Below are positions 1-6,003 of a stretch of 8,920 nt of DNA, one piece after another. Location: NCBI GenBank assembly GCA_022709105.1, contig JAKIXL010000053.1, forward strand, positions 1 through 8,920, read 5' to 3'. Each line of letters begins with the position of its first letter. Position 1 is the first letter of the stretch. This DNA is from Thermoplasmatota archaeon (GTDB lineage Archaea > Thermoplasmatota > Thermoplasmata > Methanomassiliicoccales > Methanomassiliicoccaceae). The notes under the pieces were generated by a model, which saw only the letters and a list, made by a program, of their open reading frames with translations, made no database searches and was not told where the DNA came from. The position numbers and the translations under genes are program-made.

Positions 1-533
1 AAGATGCCTCTCTTCAGAGCGGTGAACCCTGCCCCTGCCGAACCGATAGGGCCGGTCACGGCCAGAAGGTCCCCTTTCCGAGCACCGCGACGGAGCAGCA
101 GCTTGCCCTTGTCCGCCACACCCAAGGCGGTGCCGGCGATGACCATGCTGTCCCCTTCCTTTGTATCCCCCCCTAGGAGTTCCGCGCCGACGAACGTGCA
201 GCAGTCCTGAGCCCCCTTGCTGATGCGAGCAAGGTCCTCGTATGGCAGGTCGCGAGGCAGCACGTATGCCAAGAGCAGGCCTACCGGCCGTGCGCCCATG
301 GCCGCAATGTCGCTGAAGTTCACCGCTGCGGCGAACCAGCCTATCTGCCAATCTGTCATCCCCTTGGGAAGATGGGAGGCCCGGGAGACCACGTCGGTCG
401 AGATTACCACGCACTTATCTCCGAGCTCCACCGCCGCGGCATCATCCCCAGGGCCCACAACGGCGCTGGTCCTCACATCATCAAGGAGCTGCGAGATGAC
501 GGCCTTTTCCCCGAGATCGGCCAAGGTCTTCAT
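1..533 (-). CDS. thiL: Thiamine-monophosphate kinase, C-terminus beyond window
   Basis: The family phosphorylates thiamine monophosphate to thiamine diphosphate with ATP, the last step of thiamine cofactor synthesis in the cytoplasm. The first 177 codons are present; the family is about 300-330 residues, so the C-terminal half lies outside. Visible motifs are GPGDDAA (27-33) and STD (45-47), both nucleotide/Mg sites, then NFSDIAAMGARP (72-83), GGDT (121-124) and RRGARKGDLLAVTGPIG (148-164). This order is typical of ThiL within the PurM/SelD/HypE-like superfamily, and SDIAAMGA is its signature. I chose the ATG at 533 because the product then opens MKTLADLGEK as in the family, and because a TATA box sits 26-27 bp upstream, which implies a leaderless message. 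An in-frame ATG at 578 would add 15 unfamiliar residues and lie upstream of that TATA box. A GGAGGT at 541-552 lies unusually far (about 13 nt) from ATG 533. Confidence 0.93.
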   Translation of the reverse strand, partial: MKTLADLGEKAVISQLLDDVRTSAVVGPGDDAAAVELGDKCVVISTDVVSRASHLPKGMTDWQIGWFAAAVNFSDIAAMGARPVGLLLAYVLPRDLPYEDLARISKGAQDCCTFVGAELLGGDTKEGDSMVIAGTALGVADKGKLLLRRGARKGDLLAVTGPIGSAGAGFTALKRGI

Positions 534-555
534 GCTCTGCGAACAGACCTCCAGG

Positions 556-563
556 CATATATC
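556..563 (-). promoter_or_regulatory. TATA box for thiL (leaderless)
   Basis: On the minus strand the sequence reads GGAAAT then GATATATG, a purine-rich BRE-like stretch followed by a TATA element. Its centre (about 559.5) is 26-27 bp from the A of the thiL ATG at 533. This is the usual archaeal distance from TATA box to transcription start, so the message should begin at or next to the start codon. Confidence 0.6.
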
Positions 564-802
564 ATTTCCATTTTTCATCGCTAAGTGCCGCTTTCACCGA
601 GGGCGATCGTGCATGGGGCTGATGCTGGATCGGACAATCTCTCGAGACCGCTCTCCCCATTTTCCGATCGGATTTGATGACAGGATGCGTAAGGTCATTC
701 CTCAGGACGATATGGTCCACCGGTAGGCGATGAACATCCTCCGCTTGCCCGATCAAGCACTGGTCGGATGCCAGGCGCGACGCCGGGGTCAAGAGTGGGA
801 CC

Positions 803-1153
803 ATGCTCGACCCTCAACCGGACACCAACCTCATGATCATTGACCCGTCGATCTCCATGCCGGAGGGGCGGGAAGGGGCCTCGGCGGCGAAGGGAGGGCA
901 GGGACTCCCAGGTCGTGTTGAGGGAACGTTCTATGCGATCACCGCGTTCGAATGCCATCACCACCTCTCGATGGATGAGATGGTGAAAGGCGTGCAAGCC
1001 TGCATTGACCTCCTGGCGGTCAGTAGTCCTCGTGGCCTTTTCGAACATACCTCATTCAAACCGGAGAGGGACCGAGATGGGCGAGCGTTATTGGCAACGG
1101 TCCTCGATGGAGAACTGCAGCATCCTGGAGGAAGCGACCGTCCACAACGCTAG
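803..1153 (+). CDS. Doubtful hypothetical protein or gene remnant
   Basis: This is an open frame of 116 codons from an ATG. I do not recognise the product. Residues about 1-36 look non-coding in composition. From residue about 38 (VEGTFYAITAFECHHHLSM, then a helical segment up to LLAV) the codon choice resembles real genes of the window, with frequent C or G in third positions. The ribosome-binding site is weak (GAGTGG) and no TATA box is evident. It is either the middle of a frameshifted older gene whose later parts lie in other frames down to about 1239, or a chance ORF. The overlapping minus-strand frame (695-1048) is arginine-rich and looks like a shadow. Confidence 0.2.
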   Translation: MLDPQPDTNLMIIDPSISMPEGREGASAAKGGQGLPGRVEGTFYAITAFECHHHLSMDEMVKGVQACIDLLAVSSPRGLFEHTSFKPERDRDGRALLATVLDGELQHPGGSDRPQR

Positions 1154-1283
1154 GGCCGACGGAACGCTTCCCGACCATGGCGGAGGAGCGCATCGATATC
1201 TTGCGCCGCTCCGGCTTAGAGGCAGTGGAAATGCTGTGATGATCATGCGTTCAAGCGGGCCCCGATCGCTCGAGGCAGGCAAA

Positions 1284-1308
1284 CGGTTCAAGCATTTTGG
1301 CCGGGGCC
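1284..1308 (-). repeat. Copy A of a 25-nt dispersed repeat
   Basis: Read on the minus strand it begins GGCCCCGGC and continues CAAAATGCTTGAA, then CCG. It matches copy B (5187-5214) at 24 of 25 positions if a 3-nt gap is allowed. Read on the plus strand it encodes RFKHFGRG in the frame ending at 1337. Confidence 0.4.
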
Positions 1309-1429
1309 TACGCTTATCTCCGCGCATGGGTCCATAAGTGCACCTGAGTGTTGTTGAAAAGGTGTTTTTCGCAGCTACGGTCCGGACCCTGTCGGAAAGC
1401 TCCCGATACCATGTCATACCTTATCAAAG

Positions 1430-1438
1430 TTTAAAATA
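1430..1438 (+). promoter_or_regulatory. TATA box for the larA operon
   Basis: TTTAAAATA preceded by CAAAG is a close match to the archaeal BRE/TATA consensus and the most AT-rich spot for hundreds of bases. The predicted transcription start is about 1460, which leaves a leader of about 10 nt before the ATG at 1470 and excludes the in-frame ATG at 1338 as a start. No other promoter-like sequence occurs before the two downstream genes. Confidence 0.65.
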
Positions 1439-1469
1439 CGGGGTCCATCATTCCAAAACGGACCAAGCC

Positions 1470-2711
1470 ATGAGATTGACCATCCCTTACGGAAAGGACG
1501 ATAAGCAGTTCCTCAATCTGCCAGAGGAGAACTTCGCCGGTAAGATATATCCTAAGGACGTGGAGGTCGGCGACGAGCGCGCTGAGCTGCGGCGGGCCCT
1601 CGACAGGCCGGTGGCCGGGCCCTCTCTGGAAAAGTTCCTGGAGGGCGGCAAGGACATCGTGTTCATCGTGAACGACGGGACCAGACCGACGCCGACCTGC
1701 AAGGTCCTGGATGCGCTGGCCGAGAGGATGGACCTCACAAATGCCAGGTACCTCATCGCCACAGGCGATCACCGGGCCCCGACCGAGGGCGAGTACCGCT
1801 TCATATTCGGCAAACATCTGGAGAAGCTCCGTCCCAACATCCATTCTCATAGCTCCAGGAACGATCCCTGCGTGTTCCTGGGCACCTCAAAGAACGGCAC
1901 CGAGATGCTGGTGAACGAGATGGCGGTGAACGCCGATCGGCTCGTGATCATCACATCGGTGGAACCGCACTACTTCGCCGGTTATACCGGCGGCAGGAAA
2001 TCGTTCCTGCCAGGTGTGGCGGCCAGGAAGACGATCGAACAGAACCACAAGCTGGCGATGAAGCAAGAGGCACAGGCCCTGGTGCTCGAGGGGAACCCGG
2101 TGCACGAGGACATGATGGATGCCCTGAAGGTGGTGAAGGACAAGCCCATATTCGCTATCCAAATAGTGCTCGATCGCCACCAGAACATCTACAAGGTAGA
2201 GGCCGGGGACCTGCACGAGTCGTTCGCCCACGCCGTCAAGTGGGCCAATGAGGTGTTCTCTGTCAAGATCAAGGAAAAAGCGGAAATCGTGGTATCGATC
2301 GCCCCATACCCCATGGACGTTGACCTTTACCAGTCACAGAAGGCGCTGGACAACGGCAAGTGGGCCCTCAAGGAAGGGGGAACGATCATCATGGTCTCGA
2401 AGTGCCGGGAAGGCATAGGGCACGATACCTTCCTTCAACAACTATCCTTGTCCGAGGACCCCCGCAAGGTCCTGGAGAACCTGGCCAAGGAGTACAAGCT
2501 CGGCTACCATAAGGCGGCCAAGATGGCCGAGATCGCAGTATGGGCTGATGTCTGGGCCGTCACAGATCTCGACCCTGAGCTATTGAAAAAGGCCAACATC
2601 AGGCCGTTCGCCACGGTGCAAGAGGCCGTCGACGCCGCGCTGGCCAAGAACAAGGATGCCAAGGTGCTGATCAACATGGATGGCAGCATAACAGTTCCCA
2701 GGGTGGGATAG
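1470..2711 (+). CDS. larA: LarA-type nickel-dependent racemase/epimerase
   Basis: The product has 413 residues, the usual length for lactate racemase family proteins. These enzymes use a nickel-pincer nucleotide cofactor to racemise or epimerise alpha-hydroxy acids. Key positions known from Lactiplantibacillus LarA map at constant offsets. The NDGTRP motif (68-73) supplies D69 and R72 (D72/R75 there). ATGDHRAPT gives H101 (H108) and EPHYFAGYTGGRKSFLPG gives H167 and K177 (H174 and the cofactor-bearing K184). NH at 192-193 gives the nickel ligand H193 (H200), and K291 matches K298. Nothing obvious is missing, so it should be catalytically competent. The substrate is open, because family members act on lactate, malate, phenyllactate and sugar acids. 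The cofactor-making larB/larC/larE genes are not in the window. It is first in an operon; the next gene starts one base after its stop. The start was chosen from the TATA position and the MRLTIPYG beginning. Confidence 0.88.
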   Translation: MRLTIPYGKDDKQFLNLPEENFAGKIYPKDVEVGDERAELRRALDRPVAGPSLEKFLEGGKDIVFIVNDGTRPTPTCKVLDALAERMDLTNARYLIATGDHRAPTEGEYRFIFGKHLEKLRPNIHSHSSRNDPCVFLGTSKNGTEMLVNEMAVNADRLVIITSVEPHYFAGYTGGRKSFLPGVAARKTIEQNHKLAMKQEAQALVLEGNPVHEDMMDALKVVKDKPIFAIQIVLDRHQNIYKVEAGDLHESFAHAVKWANEVFSVKIKEKAEIVVSIAPYPMDVDLYQSQKALDNGKWALKEGGTIIMVSKCREGIGHDTFLQQLSLSEDPRKVLENLAKEYKLGYHKAAKMAEIAVWADVWAVTDLDPELLKKANIRPFATVQEAVDAALAKNKDAKVLINMDGSITVPRVG

Positions 2712-2712
2712 G

Positions 2713-3816
2713 ATGGCCGACAAGATCGATGCGAAGAACCTCATGGATGTCAAGAAAGAGATGATGACCTGCACCATGTGCGGGTTTTGCAAGAGCGTGT
2801 GCCCGGCCTTCGAGGACATCGGTTGGGACCCCGGGGTGGCGAGAGGCAGGGTGATCCTCTCTTACGGGCTCATGCAGGGCGAGATACCGGCCGACGAGTC
2901 GGTGGTGGAGGCCCTCTATCAATGCACTACCTGCAAGGACTGCGAGCGTCGTTGCCCGTCAAAAGTGAAGGTCGTCGACATAGTCGAGCGGGCCCGAAGG
3001 GATATCGTCGCCTCAGGAATAATGCTGCCCAGCCACCGCAAGGTGGTCGAAAGCATCCTCGACAACGGCAACCCCTACGCGGAGCGGCGCCCCGTCCCCG
3101 AGGTCTTCGGGGAAAAGCCTCGAAAGGCCAAGCTTGGCTACTTCATCGGGTGCACCTCGGCCTATCGGAACCCTTCGACGGCAAAGGCCACGATATCGAT
3201 ATTGAAGAAGCTGGGCGAGGACTACACCCTGCTGGATGAGTCCTGCTGCGGCAGCGTCATGGAAAGGATCGGTTGGAAGGAGGAGGATGTGGCGGCGCAG
3301 ATGAGGAAGAACATCGACGCCATAGTCTCCCTGGGAGTGGAGGAGGTGATCTTCTCCTGCGCAGGTTGCTACCGCATGTTCAAGGAGGAGTACCCGAGGC
3401 ATGTGGACGTGCCGTTCAAGGTGCTCCATGTGGCTGAATATCTAGCGTCAAAGGACCTCAAGCCTTCAAAGCTGGAGAAGAAGATAACCTACCATGACCC
3501 GTGCCACCTGGGACGGCACACCAAGGTGTACAAGGCACCGAGAGAGGTGCTGGCCAAGATCCCGGGAGCGCAGTTCAAGGAGATGCCCCGCAACGCCGAG
3601 ACCTCTCGCTGCTGTGGCGGCGGTGGAGGCGTCCGCTCCGCTTACCCCGAGCTGTCCGGTCAGATCGCGGAGAAGCGGGTGGAGGAGGCCAAGTTCGCCG
3701 ATGTCATGGTGACCACCTGCCCATTCTGCGTGAACAACCTGAAAGTTGGAAAGGAAAGCTCCAAGGCCAAGGTGGAGATAATCGACCTGGTCGAGCTGAT
3801 CGAGCCTCTGCTATGA
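2713..3816 (+). CDS. HdrD/GlcF-like Fe-S oxidoreductase, two CCG domains
   Basis: The 367-residue cytosolic protein has two classical [4Fe-4S] motifs, C20-C23-C26-C30P and C71-C74-C77-C81P. These are followed by two complete CCG (cysteine-rich) domains: C147, C178-C179, C216-C219 and C264, C300-C301, C336-C339. This is the layout of HdrD (a fusion of HdrC and HdrB), GlcF, GlpC and LldE-type subunits. In HdrB the CCG domains hold non-cubane [4Fe-4S] clusters that act on disulfides; in GlcF/GlpC relatives they transfer electrons from a flavoprotein. No flavin domain is present, so an FAD partner should be encoded elsewhere. The start is one base after the larA stop, with GGGTGG ending 6 bases before the ATG, so translation is probably coupled. 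Position beside larA favours hydroxy-acid oxidation, but HdrD activity cannot be excluded from sequence. Confidence 0.85.
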   Translation: MADKIDAKNLMDVKKEMMTCTMCGFCKSVCPAFEDIGWDPGVARGRVILSYGLMQGEIPADESVVEALYQCTTCKDCERRCPSKVKVVDIVERARRDIVASGIMLPSHRKVVESILDNGNPYAERRPVPEVFGEKPRKAKLGYFIGCTSAYRNPSTAKATISILKKLGEDYTLLDESCCGSVMERIGWKEEDVAAQMRKNIDAIVSLGVEEVIFSCAGCYRMFKEEYPRHVDVPFKVLHVAEYLASKDLKPSKLEKKITYHDPCHLGRHTKVYKAPREVLAKIPGAQFKEMPRNAETSRCCGGGGGVRSAYPELSGQIAEKRVEEAKFADVMVTTCPFCVNNLKVGKESSKAKVEIIDLVELIEPLL

Positions 3817-3817
3817 T

Positions 3818-4963
3818 ATGTTCGTCCGCCTAAGGCGCTACCGCTCGTGGGCCGAGGTCCGCGAAGACCTCTCAAGGATGAGGATGCCTATGCCACCTAT
3901 GCCGGACGCTCCCCTTCCTCTCGCTCTCTTCATCGAGGGGGTGGGAGCTGAGGATGCATCGAGGCGGGCCAGGGATGCCGGGCTCACCTCGAGCTTCTCG
4001 GACATGGGACATCATCCTCGGGCCTGCCTACTGGGCGGTGCGGACGACCTGCCTTCCGGAGCCAGAGCGTTGCTGGGGGACGATGCTGCGGCAAAGGTCA
4101 TCGAGGCCTATCGCTCGAACGATGCCCCGTCAATGGCCATGCCCGGCGGTAAGCTGATATTCGACCGCCCTCTGGTCATGGGCATTTTGAACCTGACGCC
4201 CGATTCCTTCTCCGACGGCAGCTCGCACACCACTGTCGAGGCAAGCGTTCTCAGAGCGTTGGCGATGACCGAAGAGGGGGCGGACATAATCGACATCGGA
4301 GGCGAATCCACACGGCCTGGGGCGGACCCTGTCAGCGCGGAGGAAGAGCTTCGCCGCACCATCCCGGTGATCAAGGAACTAGCAGAGCGCACCGACGTGC
4401 CAATATCCATAGACACGATGAAGCCAGAGGTGGCGAGGGAGGCCGTCCGGGCGGGTGCCCAGATGATCAACGACGTTTCCGGGCTTAGGTCCAGAGAGAT
4501 GGTGGAGGTGGTCGCGGACACAGGAGCGCCCGTAGTGCTCATGCACATGTTGGGCGAGCCCAAGACCATGCAGAAAGAGGTCAGCGAGGAGAGCTACGAT
4601 GATGTCATCAGCGACATCATGTGGTTCTGGGAGCAGCGGATGGAGACGGCAGAAAGCTTGGGACTGCCAAGGGAGCGCATCCTGCTCGATCCCGGCATCG
4701 GCTTCGGCAAGCTCCAGGAACACAATCTCGATATACTGCGGCGGACCAGGGAGCTGAGGTGCAGTGGACGCCCTCTGTTGATCGGGGCCTCGAGAAAGGG
4801 CTTCGTGAGCAGGATAGCCGGAGACACCGCAGAGCGCCGTGGCGGGGGCAGCTTAGCCGCCGCGGCGGTGGCAGCCCTTAACGGGGCGAACGTCGTGCGG
4901 GTGCATGATGTGCCGGAGACCGTGGGGGCTCTCAGGCTGCTCGATGCCCTCCGATCTAGATGA
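3818..4963 (+). CDS. folP: Dihydropteroate synthase, archaeal type with N-terminal extension
   Basis: The enzyme joins a dihydropterin diphosphate to p-aminobenzoate, or to a ribosylated aminobenzene in methanopterin makers. The product has 381 residues. The TIM-barrel core starts near 117 and carries the family motifs in order: MGILNLTPDSFSDGS (121-135), GGESTRPGA (161-169), SIDT (197-200), INDVSG (217-222), MHMLGEPKTMQ (242-252), DPGIGFGK (291-298), GASRKGF (323-329) and RVHD (361-364). The first about 110 residues form an extra domain that bacterial enzymes of about 280 residues lack; archaeal homologues often carry one. The ATG lies one base after the previous stop, with no strong ribosome-binding site, so it probably depends on read-through translation in the operon. 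Whether the product is folate or tetrahydromethanopterin cannot be told from this sequence. Its 3' end overlaps the opposite-strand gene by 8 bp. Confidence 0.93.
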   Translation: MFVRLRRYRSWAEVREDLSRMRMPMPPMPDAPLPLALFIEGVGAEDASRRARDAGLTSSFSDMGHHPRACLLGGADDLPSGARALLGDDAAAKVIEAYRSNDAPSMAMPGGKLIFDRPLVMGILNLTPDSFSDGSSHTTVEASVLRALAMTEEGADIIDIGGESTRPGADPVSAEEELRRTIPVIKELAERTDVPISIDTMKPEVAREAVRAGAQMINDVSGLRSREMVEVVADTGAPVVLMHMLGEPKTMQKEVSEESYDDVISDIMWFWEQRMETAESLGLPRERILLDPGIGFGKLQEHNLDILRRTRELRCSGRPLLIGASRKGFVSRIAGDTAERRGGGSLAAAAVAALNGANVVRVHDVPETVGALRLLDALRSR

Positions 4964-5150
4964 AGGACAGCACCCATATCAGCACCAGGGCGGCCGCCGC
5001 GCCGACGTAGAACAGCTTCATCCTAGCGCTCCCCCGTTTCCTCTTGACGGCGTGATCGACCATGCACTGCTCCGAGCAATATTCCAAGCGCTCGGACATG
5101 GGATCATCGCAGTTGGGACAGTGCTTGTGCGGCGGAAGATGTACGGGCAT
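4956..5150 (-). CDS. Small zinc-finger protein with C-terminal membrane anchor
   Basis: The protein has 64 residues. C11-x2-C14 and C25-x3-C29 form a compact four-cysteine zinc site (CPNC and YCSEQC). A basic linker KRKRGSARMK (36-45) leads to one hydrophobic helix of about 18 residues (46-63) that ends the chain. This is the layout of the short archaeal zinc-ribbon/transmembrane proteins of the DUF2116 type. The positive linker before the helix predicts a tail-anchored protein with the zinc domain in the cytoplasm. Function is unknown. The small size, clean zinc motif and clear helix make it a real gene. A TATA-like box 29 bp upstream of the ATG suggests a leaderless message. Alternatively it is co-transcribed with the doubtful ORF ending 10 bases upstream. 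Confidence 0.8.
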   Translation of the reverse strand: MPVHLPPHKHCPNCDDPMSERLEYCSEQCMVDHAVKRKRGSARMKLFYVGAAAALVLIWVLSFI

Positions 5151-5160
5151 ACATTGGTTG

Positions 5161-5388
5161 CTATGTCCCGGCCTGATTTAATCCTTGGCCCCGGCGAACA
5201 AAATGCTTGAAGCGGTTCCGGACAAGCGGCCCCATGAGCCCTTCGGTCCCCCGCGGTACGATGGTCGCCGCCACATGGCCGATGGGCATCTCGGCCTCGA
5301 CATCTAGCTCCAAGCAGGACTGCGAACCGTTAGGCTGCCGATCTGATCGAGGCCCCGCTCCGTAGAGTTCTCCATCGCCGGCCCGCAT
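5161..5388 (-). CDS. Doubtful small hypothetical protein or gene remnant
   Basis: This is an open minus-strand frame of 75 codons from an ATG; the frame stays open further upstream without a better start. The last 45 or so residues look coding, with codon choice like the neighbours: CLELDVEAEMPIGHVAATI and then a segment ending in VRNRFKHFVRRGQ. I do not recognise the family. There is no ribosome-binding site or convincing promoter at the ATG. It stops 10 bases before the zinc-protein start, so it could be the first gene of a pair, or the surviving 3' end of a broken gene. Part of it corresponds to the 28-nt repeat copy B, whose copy A also reads RFKHF in an open frame. Confidence 0.3.
   Translation of the reverse strand: MRAGDGELYGAGPRSDRQPNGSQSCLELDVEAEMPIGHVAATIVPRGTEGLMGPLVRNRFKHFVRRGQGLNQAGT
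5176..5182 (-). promoter_or_regulatory. Possible TATA box for the small zinc protein
   Basis: On the minus strand AAGG is followed by ATTAAAT, centred 29 bp from the ATG at 5150. The spacing suits an archaeal promoter with almost no leader. The match to consensus is moderate. The box would lie inside the last codons of the weak ORF 5161-5388 if that ORF is real. Confidence 0.4.
5187..5214 (+). repeat. Copy B of the dispersed repeat
   Basis: On the plus strand it reads GGCCCCGGC, then GAA, then CAAAATGCTTGAA and GCG. It differs from copy A (1284-1308, opposite orientation) only by the 3-nt insertion and one substitution. Both copies lie in the two gene-poor parts of the window. Confidence 0.4.
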
Positions 5389-5550
5389 GGCCGTCGCTGC
5401 CTGCAGGCCAATAGATGATGGCGCTTCAGGGCCAAATGAGCAGACCGCATAAAGGAAAATGGTGCTGGGACGGAGACGGTGCTGTGGGCCGATAGGGACA
5501 TCAGGTCCTGCCTGTCCGATCCCCTCACGCTCGGGACGGCGGTCTAAGGA
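5215..5550. other. Stretch without a confident gene
   Basis: Apart from the weak minus-strand ORF ending at 5161, this stretch shows no recognisable gene, RNA or repeat. The open frame of that ORF continues upstream to 5661 but becomes arginine-rich and antisense to the 5582 gene, so I do not accept the longer version. A second minus-strand frame ending near 5304 contains MENSTERGLDQIGSL and could be chance. Confidence 0.4.
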
Positions 5551-5558
5551 TTTATCTA
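5551..5558 (+). promoter_or_regulatory. Possible TATA box for the 5582 gene
   Basis: TAAGGA followed by TTTATCTA resembles a BRE plus TATA element. Its centre is 27-28 bp from the ATG at 5582. Initiation here would exclude the upstream ATG at 5558 and fit either a leaderless start at 5582 or a 30-nt leader to the ATG at 5612. Confidence 0.45.
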
Positions 5559-5581
5559 TGGATAATCTCTTCCGGGCGGTC

Positions 5582-5974
5582 ATGTGGAAGGTACTCGGAG
5601 TGGAGACCATAATGATCAAGGCAGATGAAGTATGGGTAGATCGCCTGACCAATCTGTCCAAGAGGAAAAGGGACAGTCCCCGGTTCCGTGAGCTCCTGGG
5701 AAAGGCCGATCTAAGATACTTCTATGATACCGTCAGGAACGTCCACGTGTTCTTCCTCAAGTTTCCCCCGACCGTCACCATGGAGGAACTGGAGTTCCTG
5801 CGAGATTATATCGTCAAGCTCCATGCCGCTGCCAACGTCCCGGTCGTGGAGTTCGACGGGGTCCCCCAGCGAGCCTCTGTGGCCATGACCTCGGAGGAGG
5901 ACGTGGACGACCACAAGAAGCGCAACAATTGGTGGGAGAAGGAAGATGGCGGGGAGCAGACCCAGTCCATCTGA
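5582..5974 (+). CDS. Uncharacterised small protein with charged C-terminal tail
   Basis: The product has 130 residues and I do not recognise the family. It looks coding: C/G-ending codons dominate and the composition is balanced. Residues about 12-95 look folded and soluble, with alternating strand- and helix-like stretches (VRNVHVFFLKFPP, then MEELEFLRDYIVKLHAA, then NVPVVEFDG). From about 103 the chain is acidic and polar (TSEEDVDDHKKRNNWWEKED) and probably disordered. There is no signal peptide or membrane segment. Start choice is uncertain. ATG 5582 lies where transcription should begin from the TATA box, implying a leaderless message. ATG 5612 has GGAG six bases upstream and would give MIKADEVW. 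ATG 5558 overlaps the TATA box and is unlikely. It converges on the trpD-like gene, with 6 bases between the stops. Confidence 0.7.
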   Translation: MWKVLGVETIMIKADEVWVDRLTNLSKRKRDSPRFRELLGKADLRYFYDTVRNVHVFFLKFPPTVTMEELEFLRDYIVKLHAAANVPVVEFDGVPQRASVAMTSEEDVDDHKKRNNWWEKEDGGEQTQSI

Positions 5975-6003
5975 CCAGGGCTAGGCCGGTATGCCTGCCC
6001 TGG
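5975..6003. terminator. Strong hairpin between convergent genes
   Basis: CCAGGGC (5975-5981), a single bulged T, then AGGC (5983-5986) pairs with GCCT (5993-5996) and GCCCTGG (5997-6003). That makes 11 base pairs around a 6-nt CGGTAT loop. It begins right after the stop of the 5582 gene and covers the last codons of the trpD-like gene, so it could mark both 3' ends. No T-rich tract follows on either strand, and archaeal terminators normally rely on one, so a role in RNA 3'-end stability is equally possible. Confidence 0.35.

Larger units (their letters stand above)
579..1429. other. Gene-poor stretch, possible decayed coding DNA
   Basis: I find no gene here that I can assign, and no tRNA, rRNA or CRISPR. 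Protein-like segments appear in three plus-strand frames in succession. Frame one, about 914-1060, contains FYAITAFECHHHLSMDEM and a following helix-like stretch. A second, from an ATG at 1077 after a GGAGAGGG, contains MENCSILEEATVHNARADG. A third, 1177-1239, reads MAEERIDILRRSGLEAVEML and then stops. This pattern could be a frameshifted remnant, sequencing error in one gene, or chance. A 25-nt element at 1284-1308 recurs at 5187-5214. Confidence 0.4.

Noticed and set aside
941..958. TTCGAAT, resembling a tRNA T-loop
   Set aside because: The flanking bases do not pair as a T-stem, and no anticodon or acceptor arm can be built.
695..1048. Minus-strand ORF of 117 codons
   Set aside because: Arginine-rich, no start signals, and it mirrors a better plus-strand frame; it behaves like a shadow ORF.
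1236..1242. GTGATGA, resembling a box C of a C/D RNA
   Set aside because: No CTGA box D lies at a suitable distance and there is no terminal stem.
1379..1388. Palindrome GGTCCGGACC upstream of larA, with GGTCC and GGACC again at 1442-1464
   Set aside because: It is short and GC-rich in GC-rich DNA, and is far from the TATA box; it is too weak to call an operator.
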